The notes under the pieces were generated by a model. That model did not search any database, had not been told where the DNA came from, and saw only the letters and a program-made list of their open reading frames with translations. A stretch of 64,000 bases of DNA from the NCBI GenBank assembly GCA_022410635.1, contig JAJVDF010000211.1:1700025-1764024 (forward strand), given 5' to 3'. Both the position numbers and the translations under genes were made by a program. This DNA comes from Tretioscincus oriximinensis. Lineage: Eukaryota > Chordata > Lepidosauria > Squamata > Gymnophthalmidae. Shown piece by piece: positions 52,001 to 59,056 of this stretch; the first letter of the stretch is position 1; the number at the start of each line of letters is the position of its first letter.

Positions 52001-54353
52001 CAAGTTATTTACTTCCACAACTTGCACTTTTCTAGCCTTAGCCCAGAAAAATAAGAATATTGCAGAACTTGAACACCTCCTTTATCAAATGAGGCTGCAA
52101 CATCTAGGGCCTCCTCCACACACATGGCCATGCCATCCATTTGAGAGTATGGTGGGCTAAATCAGTCACCCTTCCACCCACACTTACCTATGGAGCACGG
52201 AGAACTCCATGACAAGAATGCAATGCTGCCATGGCAACAGCCAGGATACTGTCCTCCCACTCATGTGGATCCCAGCAGCCACTGTGTGCAATTGACTGAT
52301 AGTTCCCTACTCTCACAGGAGTTTGCCTGCCTGCTCACCATGGCTGCAGCAGTGCTGGGAGCAGCACAAGACCATGTTCCTTTGCACATGATATGAGAAA
52401 TCATGCAGGGGTATGAGAGAAAGCAAATGGCTGCCCCCCCCCTTATCTGGGGGCAGCCATTTTCCTGGAAGTGCCATCATTTTGATGCCACTTCCGCCAT
52501 TTAGTTCCGGGAAAGGCACTTCCAGAGTGATATCATTTCCTGTCCCACCCAGGAAATAGCATCACTTTTGACATCACTTCCTGGTCCTGCCCACAAAGTG
52601 ATGAAATTATCCAGGGCTGCACCAGATTGTTGGGCTCCCTGCCCAATATTTGGGTTCCAGGAGTGCCCAACACTGGTCCTCTGGGCTGTGCAGCCACATG
52701 CAGTCAGTGATGGGAGTGGCTGGTTGGTCAGCTCCACATGGAGATCAGAAACTGTGGAGAATCAGCACTTTGCTGGGAGCTGATCACTAGCAAGGCGTGA
52801 TCTAGTGTGGCAGAGTTGCTTGGATGTCACTCCCATCCAGGTAAGTACAACATCTGGATCTCTTCCACCTTGAAAGTTGGCGTTCAAGAGATGTGAAATC
52901 AAGCATAGGATGGATAAGGTGAATAGAGTAGATAGGGTGCATTTTATGAATCTGATGGGCAGAAGAGTCGGGACAGACAAGGGAAAATTTTATTTTACCC
53001 AGAGAGTTTATTGAGAGGCCAGTGGTCAAACCAGATACCCTCTGCTTTTCAGGCTACTTATGTTACCACCAAGCTAAGGCCTTTCCTATCATAGGGAGAT
53101 GCTCCAAAAACTACCTAACTTCACTGCACTTCCAAGCTTCCTTGAAAATTATGTGAAAATGCAGTTAACTTATCAATTCATTCCCATGAGTTCCGATGTT
53201 TGAAACCAGTTTGGATAGTGTCAAAAGAAAAGGTTTGGATCTATTCATGATAACGGCTCTTTCAAAGTTAGTTGCTGGGAGATTGTGAATAGGGCAAGAT
53301 GTGTGTTTATGCCCTTCCTGTGGGATTTCTTGTGCAGTTGGATGGCCACTATGAGAACACACCACTGGACTAGATGGGTCATGTACAATTCAATGGGGTA
53401 TTTTTAGGCATGGTGGTGCCGTGGTTAAAAGCCATGCTGATTCATCAAAGGTGCTAGAGTTCAAAGCTCTGTGTTGGCCATAGAGAGAGCACTCTCTACT
53501 GGCCTCAGCTCTAATCAACCCAACTGTCCAAAAGCAAGAAATTGCAGTTAGATAAATGGGAACCATCACAGTGTGATGAGGAAAATAGAATGTAAGCCTT
53601 TGGGCGAAAAATAGATTTTTAAAGTCCTTTTGGGTAAGAAAATAGGGGTTTAAAAGCTTCTTCTTATAGCTTATGTTCAAGGGAGACTGAGATGTACCAG
53701 AAGCTCTAGTTTTGTGAAGCTACTTTATAAACTCAGTGTGACTATCAACAGTCCAGCAAAACTCTTCCTTTGTTACAGGAATATTATTTAGTGGTCAATA
53801 TAAGAAGTTTGTTTGTTTGTTTGCAGCTGATGTCATCTTGGATCCCGAGACAGCTCATCCAAGGCTGAAAGTGTCTCAGAATGGGAAGTCAGTTTGTGAC
53901 ACAGGAAAAGATCAAAAAGTTCCTGAATCTAAAAAGCGATTTGACTCCCATACGTTCATCCTGGCAAAAGATGGGTTTTCTGAAGGCCAACATTACTGGC
54001 AAGTGGATGTTGGATCAAAAACAAGATGGGACTTGGGAATTGCCTCTGAATCTGCCCCTAGAAAAAAGGAAATTACACTGTGTCCTCAGAATGGCTTCTG
54101 GGTCGTAGGGTATGATGATGGGAAAGATTATTGGGCTCGAACAGAAGAATGGACTCAACTCGATGTGAGGGGAAAGCTAACAAAGATAGGAATAGTCTTA
54201 AATATGTCAGCCAGAACATTGACCTTTTATAACATTCTGACTGAGAAGAAATTGCACACTTATACTACGCTTGGCTCTGGAAAACTTTATCCTTTCTTCT
54301 CCACAGGCTCAATAACCAAAACACTAGATAAAGAACCATTAAAAATTGAGTAA
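37011..54353 (+). CDS. Butyrophilin-like B30.2 protein without Ig domains
   Basis: Ten exons: 37011-37086, 39233-39334, 42667-42690, 42919-42951, 44791-44811, 45166-45186, 47093-47113, 51407-51427, 51594-51620 and 53827-54353. They total 873 bases (290 residues plus stop), and every junction is phase 1. Order: signal peptide (1-25), a 12-residue ectodomain and one helix (26-59), a charged coiled-coil stalk in the cytoplasm (60-115), and a complete B30.2/PRY-SPRY domain (116-290). Butyrophilins normally have IgV and IgC domains between signal and helix; none is found in the 2.1 kb intron here. The domain set (signal peptide plus B30.2) is also that of reptile vespryn/ohanin-type secreted proteins, which derive from the butyrophilin line; here the helix is still present. 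Function not known. An AATAAA lies at 54909-54914. Confidence 0.78.
37087..39232. other. Intron where Ig exons would be expected; none seen
   Basis: 37110-37190 matches the start of intron 1 in the second gene and 38030-38600 matches the part downstream of that gene's Ig exon (61480-61740). The sequence between, where the Ig exon should be, is unrelated repeat-like DNA, so the exon was probably deleted or replaced. Confidence 0.55.
39233..39334 (+). CDS. Transmembrane exon of the butyrophilin-like gene
   Basis: The acceptor is TTGTTTTTACAG and the donor CATA|GTAAGT. It encodes DNLSISFPWSCTVGF, then SVLAAVMAGFIIVIIILL and H. At 102 bases in phase 1-1, it could be skipped without breaking the frame. 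Confidence 0.8.
40507..41230. repeat. Purine-rich (GGA/GAA) tract interrupted by a CR1 end
   Basis: About 700 bases of almost pure purine on the + strand, broken at 40613-40716 by a CR1 3' end (GTGGGCCTCTGTGTCACACA). The long Ser/Leu/Phe/Pro-rich frame on the other strand (40502-41482) is a composition artefact. It lies in the intron after the transmembrane exon. Confidence 0.85.
40613..40716 (+). mobile_element. CR1 LINE 3'-end fragment inside a purine tract
   Basis: CCAGGTGCATCTGGTGGGCC, TGGACTTGATGGGCTGTGGC and CCAGTATGGTTCTTC follow the CR1 3' UTR order. Confidence 0.75.
41815..42440 (+). mobile_element. Possible solo LTR of an endogenous retrovirus
   Basis: An AATAAA-type signal (ATCAATAAAAGTTGAAG, 42321-42337) is followed about 95 bases later by GAATTATTCGACGGGTGTTA and CA, a retroviral U5-like end. 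Base composition is higher in GC than the flanks. I could not find a matching TG start with a target duplication, and no viral gene is present. Confidence 0.35.
42667..42690 (+). CDS. Stalk exon 1 of the butyrophilin-like gene
   Basis: A 24-base exon (TTTCATTTCAG acceptor, TTCAG|GTTAGT donor) encoding LYRKKYS just after the helix, a basic stop-transfer and start of the stalk. The second gene has the matching exon at 63601-63627. Confidence 0.7.
42919..42951 (+). CDS. Stalk exon 2 of the butyrophilin-like gene
   Basis: A 33-base exon between ACCTTTTTAG and GTAAGACT, encoding DLDNGIKAMEE in phase 1-1. Confidence 0.7.
43893..44048. mobile_element. MITE with GGCTGAC/GTCAGCC-like ends
   Basis: The start TAGGCTGACAAGATGACCCC and end GGGATCATCTGATCAGCCTA are inverted copies. 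Related to 35273-35470. Confidence 0.7.
44791..44811 (+). CDS. Stalk exon 3 (one heptad)
   Basis: 21 bases after GCTTTTTCAG, donor AAAAAG|GTAGGT. With the split codon it reads GQTEAEK, exactly one heptad. Confidence 0.65.
45166..45186 (+). CDS. Stalk exon 4 (one heptad)
   Basis: 21 bases after CCATTGCAG, donor TTATG|GTAAGT. Reads ESLIRDY. Confidence 0.65.
45627..45702 (+). mobile_element. L2 LINE 3'-end remnant
   Basis: TTATTGTTACCCACCGTCAG followed by AAATATAAATAAATAA is the L2-style 3' end seen at 50870-50945. Confidence 0.6.
45989..46100 (-). mobile_element. CR1 LINE 3'-end fragment, reverse
   Basis: ATAAGAACATAAGAGGAGCC and CCATCTAGTCCAGCATGCTG are the reverse of the CR1 tail and 3' UTR. 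Confidence 0.8.
46105..47092. other. Intron, no recognised gene
   Basis: Around 46310-46345 a short piece resembles the C-terminal part of CR1 ORF2. The 128-codon frame on the reverse strand (46497-46883) has no family motif. Confidence 0.4.
47093..47113 (+). CDS. Stalk exon 5 (one heptad)
   Basis: 21 bases after TTTCCTTTCAG, donor AAATG|GTAAGT. Reads ERLKIEN. Confidence 0.65.
47594..47995 (-). mobile_element. CR1 LINE 3' fragment, reverse
   Basis: Reverse match to the CR1 3' region from the tail (ACATAAGAACATAAGAGGAG) through the C-terminal coding remnant (GGAAGTAAATTCCAAAGGCC). Confidence 0.85.
48552..48690. mobile_element. Palindromic MITE-like element
   Basis: The ends GGCTCTGTCTCCACTGAGC and GCTCAGTGGGGACAGGGCC are inverted copies, as in 54607-54792. 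Confidence 0.65.
48742..48778 (+). pseudogene. Dead stalk exon (lost splice donor)
   Basis: After a good acceptor (TCCTTTTACAG) the sequence CACAATTGAGAAAAG... parallels the live exon at 51407-51427, flank included (TCTTTCATAAT). The donor GGTGAGTC of the live exon is here GAAGTC, so the exon cannot be spliced. The L2 insertion starts about 100 bases later. Confidence 0.6.
48870..50945 (+). mobile_element. L2-type LINE, long copy with reverse transcriptase remnants
   Basis: Frames with stops between them read VARPLLKKSSLDPEELNNY, LLDLSVVFDTIDHVILLERL, the catalytic QYADDTQLYLS, KLKLNSDKTEVLCVG, ALVTSRLDYCN and HWNSLPLEVYLPSLL. A CACCCTGAGACCTTTGGGTA 3' end and an ATAAATAAATAAATA tail close it. 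These are L2/CR1-clade reverse transcriptase motifs; several stops and frameshifts make it dead. It separates the dead exon copy at 48742 from the live one at 51407. Confidence 0.85.
51000..51310 (+). mobile_element. tRNA-related SINE with CATCAT tail
   Basis: The body blocks (GGTGTCAGCCATGGGAAGGG, CTACTGGCCTCAG, GTAAGTCTTTGGGC, GTGAGAAGGGGAGGGTATAA) match the other SINEs at 20597, 53405 and 59648. It ends in a TTCATC/CATCAT microsatellite. Confidence 0.65.
51407..51427 (+). CDS. Stalk exon 6 (one heptad)
   Basis: 21 bases after CCCTTTTTACAG, donor AAAAG|GTGAGT. Reads ERIREAK. Confidence 0.65.
51594..51620 (+). CDS. Stalk exon 7
   Basis: 27 bases after TTTTCTTTGCAG, donor ATAAAG|GTAAGC. Reads ELSDSKLHK in phase 1-1. 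Confidence 0.65.
52036..52107 (+). pseudogene. Ghost coiled-coil exon with a lost donor
   Basis: After the acceptor CACTTTTCTAG, 72 bases read in phase 1 as ALAQKNKNIAELEHLLYQMR and LQHL, a strong coiled coil with no stop. Length and phase fit the stalk exons. The expected GT at 52108 is GG, and repeat-like sequence (GGCCTCCTCCACACACATGG) begins there, so an insertion or deletion probably destroyed the donor. Confidence 0.5.
52140..52880. other. Intron filled with GC-richer unidentified repeat
   Basis: Short internal repeats of CACTTCC / GATGCCACTTCC type occur at 52470-52600. It looks mobile-element derived; family not recognised. No gene. Confidence 0.4.
52885..53400 (+). mobile_element. 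Degenerate CR1 LINE fragment
   Basis: GATGGGCAGAAGAGTCGGGA and CACTGGACTAGATGGGTC keep the CR1 3' order, with other sequence between. Confidence 0.55.
53405..53668 (+). mobile_element. tRNA-related SINE with TTCTTC tail
   Basis: The A-box-like GTGGTGCCGTGGTTAAAAGC and B-box-like GAGTTCAAAGCTCTG start it; AGTTAGATAAATGGGAACC and GTAAGCCTTTGGGC are shared body blocks. Confidence 0.65.
53827..54353 (+). CDS. B30.2 (PRY-SPRY) exon of the butyrophilin-like gene
   Basis: The acceptor is TTTGTTTGCAG. The exon enters in phase 1 and ends at TAA (54351-54353). The PRY part has the LDP motif (ADVILDPETAHPRLKVS). The SPRY part has RFDSHTFILAKDGFSEG, HYWQVDVGSKTRWDLGIA, FWVVGY and KLTKIGIVL, ending GKLYPFFSTG. 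These are the three conserved B30.2 blocks (LDP, WEV-type, LYPFF). In butyrophilins this domain senses cytoplasmic ligands; in reptile vespryn-type proteins a related domain is secreted. Complete and uninterrupted. Confidence 0.9.
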
Positions 54354-54606
54354 TATAAACATGTACAAAATTAATAATTGTCAAAATTCTTCAGAAACAA
54401 ATTAGTGCCTGCCTTTGATTTAACTATGACTTTGAAGATCTGATTGTTTTTACATGGTTTAATCCACTGGGCCAAATTCTGATGATTAATGGTTTGTGGA
54501 GAATTAGCATAGATTTACTCTAGAGAATAAGAAGTAAATGGAAGGAATTTAACAATATAAAAGTAAGTGGGGTAGTTTCTAGATAGAAATAAAAATTTGC
54601 AATAAT

Positions 54607-54792
54607 TAGGTCCTGTCCCCACTGAGCCTTAGACTTGCCTATATCTCAGAAAAGCAGCCTGACATCCACATGTTAATGTAGGCTATGGCAGGCCACGAAT
54701 GGGGCCTGCCATAGCCTACACTGGCATTTGGATGACCAAGCTGTGTACCGAGTTATAACCCAGAATAAGGCTCAGTGGGGACAGGGCCTTAG
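54607..54792. mobile_element. Palindromic MITE-like element
   Basis: The ends GGTCCTGTCCCCACTGAGCC and GGCTCAGTGGGGACAGGGCC are inverted repeats, and the centre is also palindromic (CTATGGCAGGCC/GGCCTGCCATAG). TTA flanks both sides, which would suit a Harbinger-type target duplication. Confidence 0.75.
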
Positions 54793-54908
54793 GGAGCCAA
54801 TTGTACTTGACAGAAGGGGTGGGAGATTTCCAGTTGTCATATGTACACAATGTATTATGTTTTGTAAATCTCTGAATCCTTTTATTTTGGGTGCAATGCA
54901 ATCACTTC

Positions 54909-54914
54909 AATAAA
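54909..54914 (+). promoter_or_regulatory. Possible poly(A) signal of the butyrophilin-like gene
   Basis: AATAAA about 555 bases after the stop codon, after the palindromic element. A second AAATAAA-like site follows at 54926. Not proven. Confidence 0.35.
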
Positions 54915-55155
54915 AAATATTGCAAAATAAAAGGCTCGTGTGCAAACAGAAGGCTGCTATTTTTTAATATAATCCAAAATAAGACAGTACAGAAAGAATC
55001 TTATGTCATCTTATGTCATTAGTGATCAATATACTATATAAAAATATGAATATAAATAAAGATTACAAAATGTTTCTTTATAATTCACAACATACAGGGA
55101 CAACAGCACCTCTAAGTACAGGCATTGGACAAAACTAGATCAATGACCTATTTTA

Positions 55156-55506
55156 GACCCTGTCGCCACTGAACCATGTTCTGGACTATAACTCAGGATA
55201 GACGCCTGCCATCCACATGCTAGTATAGTCTATGGCAGGTTCCAAATGGGCCTGAGCCATTGGTTCTTTTCTTTGTTCCTCTAGGGATGTATTGATCAAA
55301 TAATATCTGATTTAGAGATGCTGAATCTCAGTCCACTGAACTTTTTAAATTTTTCTAATATCTGGTTAATTTCTTCTATTGATGATGTTGGGTCTTCCAG
55401 CAGTGACAATAGAATGGGGCCTGCCATAACCTACACTGGCATGTGGATGGCCAAGCTCTATCCTGAGATATAAGCAAGAATAGGGCTCAATGGGAGTGCG
55501 GCCATT
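55156..55506. mobile_element. Palindromic element split by an L1 fragment
   Basis: The two halves (CCTGTCGCCACTGAACC...GGTTCCAAATGGGCCTG and GGGGCCTGCCATAACC...GGGCTCAATGGGAGTG) match 54607-54792 but are separated by 55258-55412, which is the reverse of an L1 reverse transcriptase piece also present at 56480-56580. Confidence 0.6.
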
Positions 55507-56269
55507 GGTCAGAATTCCAAGCCCAACTTGTTGCTNCACACACTACTTATTATATATTCTAACGGGGGTTTGCTACCACGTTATTAAGAATGCCAGCACA
55601 TCAGAAGCAGCTGATCCTCAGGATATGGACATGTGTAGAATCTGACTCCCATCAAGAACTCANGCAGAGGCATAAGCTTAGATCAAGAGGCAAGATCTAG
55701 GAAGCTAACGTGGGTATGGAACCTTCAGAGCACCCCTGTGCGCTGGTTTTTATTGACATAAGATCAGAAGGCGTATACAAGAAAACAGAGACATCAGAGA
55801 CCTGGTGTTCCGAAGGTGTGGTTTGGGGCGGACCAGAGGTGGGCTCAGGTTGTGACACCTGTGTGACGTTTCTCCCTCCTCCCAAGGGGTGCCGCCTGTG
55901 TCAGGAAACTCCAAATATGGGTATGGTTTGGGTGGTACAAGATTGATCCCTGCAGCTTTCAGGACCTCTGACTGGTCGTTCACCTCCTGGAGAGGTGATA
56001 ACCAGAACTTCCTCAGGGCCTCCAGGCAGTTGATTAATCTCATTAAGCCAAAGCTCCTGAGTTCATGAGTGCACCTAGAGATAATGGGTGCAAGTAAACA
56101 TGGCACAGCTGGGTGTTGCTTCAGGGCAGGAAGGAAGATTTGCTCCCTTGCAACACCCTGGGCTGGAAATTTCCCAAAGTTTTTGCAGACAATGAGGCCT
56201 GTGCATCTAGAGACCAATGCTTGTACATTTTATATCAAATATATTTATGCCAATTAATATATTCCTAAT

Positions 56270-56620
56270 AGAGAACCTCGACAATATTCAAAGCTTTTAA
56301 TACAGTGAACCATGAGCCCTTGTTAAAGATATGGCAACAAAAAAAGATTGGGAGAGAACTTTTGTAAAATTATAGAAAAATGGTGTAAAGACACTCAAGT
56401 GGGAATAAATATCAACGGAGGTTTTTCTCGTAGCACAAAAGTAAATTCAGATTCAATAGACAATTTTTAGGCAGATGATGTGTTGTCACTGCTGGAAGAC
56501 CCAACATCATCAATAGAATAAATTAATGGGATATTTGAAAATTTTAAAAAGTACAGGGGACTCAATACATACCCAGAGGAACAAATAGAAGCAAAGAAAA
56601 AACCCAATGACTCTGGGACC
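56270..56620 (+). mobile_element. L1 LINE reverse transcriptase remnant
   Basis: Broken frames read KWCKDTQVGININGGFS, then a damaged ADD block, LEDPTSSIE and FENFKKYRGLN, typical of L1 ORF2 just after the catalytic motif. Inactive. Confidence 0.65.
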
Positions 56621-57734
56621 AAAAAAAATTAACTACTTGAGAGTAATAAAACACAAAAAGTGAATAAATTGATGGAAAATATTAAAATAGCATGGCATAC
56701 TATAAAAAGACAATTGAAGCGATGGAGTAAGAAAAAACGTTCCATGCTCAGTTGAATTAGGGCATTACAAATAATTAATTGTTCATATTTGAAGTTGTTC
56801 TGGATGAAGCAGTGGTAAACCAGGTCTGAATGAGCCTGAGCATGCCTGCACGAGACGTGCATCATTTGGTCAATATGCCAACCTCACTTTCACATTGTTT
56901 TCATAATAGCTTCAAATCACCATTACATCCATCTTAGTGCTGTCTATTTATTCAGCTCCAAATTCAGCACAAAGCTAGNTAGCAAGCATTTGAATCCACC
57001 AGTGATTTTCACCACTCAGATTTGATCAACTGGGATGTGGAGTAATTTCAATGAGCAAATAAAACAGCAATTGCACATCTACATGGTAGTACGTGTCTCC
57101 ATTCTGCCACTACTGACCCACTTAACATGCACAGCTATGGTTAATGTAGATCAAAAAATCCAGGTTTCTAATCTGGATTTTAGCACAATAAATGCATAAA
57201 GTGTCTCTGTTTCTTTTCCACACTCTTTTCAAGAACTAGTTCTTTGTTGTTAAAAACAATTTCTCATGACTGTTGAGATTCAGGGCTTTGTAGGAAGTGG
57301 ACATACATGCCCTGAGTCTTCCAGGAGAACTTAGTCTTCTCTGCATGCACCTTTAGGGAAAGGTCACTGGGAACCCTTCCTCCTATCTAATGGCAAAGAG
57401 TAACATTTCCTGCCATTCACACTAATTGGGCATAAACATTCTGCTCTCTGTCCATCCTCCCTTGTTTTCTTTTTCATGTTTGGCCAGTTGTGGAGAGAGA
57501 GGTATGAAGAGGCAGGCTTATTAGATGACAAAAGCCTAGGTTTAACAGTATTGCTCCTCAACATAGAATGTTTCCTCCTTAGGGTTGAAAACCCAAAGAA
57601 GCAATAATCTATTCAACCTGTGCCTGGCTACAACCAAAGTCATGTATATGAAATGTGAGAGAAATTCCCATGGCATTCTAACTGTAGGAACAAATGAGAG
57701 GTTTACTAGCAGGGAAATGTAATGGGAGGTCATC

Positions 57735-58352
57735 TTCATATAGAACACAAGAGCAGCCCTGCTGAATGGAGCCATGGACCATCTAGAACAGCATCCTGTC
57801 CCACACAAAGACCCACCAGTTGAAGNAAACAGAAGAAGGAAAAATCCTCACCTGTCCTTGTCTCCCTGCAGATAGCACTTTAGGAATACTTCCTGTTTTC
57901 CCATCCTAATAGCCATTAACACACTTGTTTTCCATGAATTTATCTAACCCTCTTTTAAAGCTGTCCAAGCTGCTAGATACTAACACCTCTTCCGAAAGTG
58001 AATTCCATAAACTAGTGACCCACTGGGTGAAAAAATACTTTCCCTTGTCTGTCTAATTTAAGGGAGTGCCCTCTAGAAGTGATCTAATTGAAGAATATAA
58101 AATCATGCATGGAATGGATAAGTGTGTGATAGAGAAAATATTTCTTCTCTATGCACTTTATCCATCCCATGCCTCATTTTATATACCTCAATTAGATCAG
58201 CTCATAACCACCATCTGTCGAGGCTGAATAGGCCTAAATGCTGCAGCCTAATATCATAAGGGAGGTGTTCCAGTCCTTTGGCNATTCTTGTGGCTCTTTT
58301 CTGCCCCTTCTCCAATTCCACAATATATTTTCTATGGTGTGCTGATCAGAAC
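57735..58352 (-). mobile_element. CR1 LINE 3' fragment, reverse
   Basis: Reverse match to the CR1 3' end (CAGCATCCTGTCCCACACAA; GTGAAAAAATACTTTCCCTT; TATACCTCAATTAGATCAGC). It extends into the C-terminal coding remnant. Confidence 0.85.
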
Positions 58353-58956
58353 TGTTGACCATCATGGCTTAACTTCAAGAACAAAGATTCTTAAGAAGGG
58401 GGCTGTCAACGATTGATGCGCTTTCAACTTGCCCTTTACACCTAGGATTCGTCTGCTGCGGCCTCGCTAGCTGGGGAGGTCATAGTGAGGTCAAGTGAGT
58501 GGTAAACCTAATTAGAAACTTGCTGTTTGCTGAAATATGAAAGAAACTGAAAGAAGAGATTATATAAGAGGAAGTAATTTACGCAAGTCAGTTCTCTGCA
58601 GGTGCTCCTGGTTTCACTTTTAATGCATGGCTAATCATTAACCAGAAAAATTCTAGCATGAAATCTTTCTCACCGAAAGCAACTGTAGACTTGAGATGGT
58701 GAGAGTTTCTTCTTCCAAAAGTAAGATCTTTTTATATATTTAACACATTCGCTTCAATTGACTAGAAAAATAAAAAGAGTTAAGAAGATTTAACTAAGTT
58801 TAGCTACTTTATCTCAATATGCGAAAGTTCCTATCAGGGATCCAATACATAAAGGAGGCTTTGTAATAGATTTAATGCTGTTAGGAAAACTAGAACAACC
58901 CTTGCATATGCATTTTCCTTTTGTACTGTGGCTATGATATTGAATTATTTGCATTA

Positions 58957-59056
58957 ATGCGAAAATGTTTCCTCCCTTGCATAGCTCGGTTCTTATGGAT
59001 ATGGAAACCTGCCAGTCATTTGCTGCTATTCTTCTTAATAATATGTTCAACAGCAG
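58957..59056 (+). CDS. Signal-peptide exon of the second butyrophilin-like gene
   Basis: The codon aligned to the first gene's ATG is ATA (58981-58983). The nearest in-frame ATG is at 58957, giving MRKCFLPCIARFLWIWKPAS then HLLLFFLIICSTA. Donor CAGCAG|GTATGT in phase 1. The longer n-region is unusual but still precedes a good hydrophobic core. Confidence 0.6.

Larger units (their letters stand above)
54354..58600. other. Intergenic repeats between the two butyrophilin-like genes
   Basis: Contents: the palindromic elements (54607-54792; 55156-55506), L1 remnants (55258-55412; 56270-56620), a CR1 fragment (57735-58352), and otherwise unassigned sequence (55507-56260, 56640-57730). Open frames of 60-155 codons here have no motif and no splice context. 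Confidence 0.5.

Noticed and set aside
55750..56217. 155-codon frame on the - strand
   Set aside because: GC-richer intergenic stretch with no recognisable domain or exon borders.
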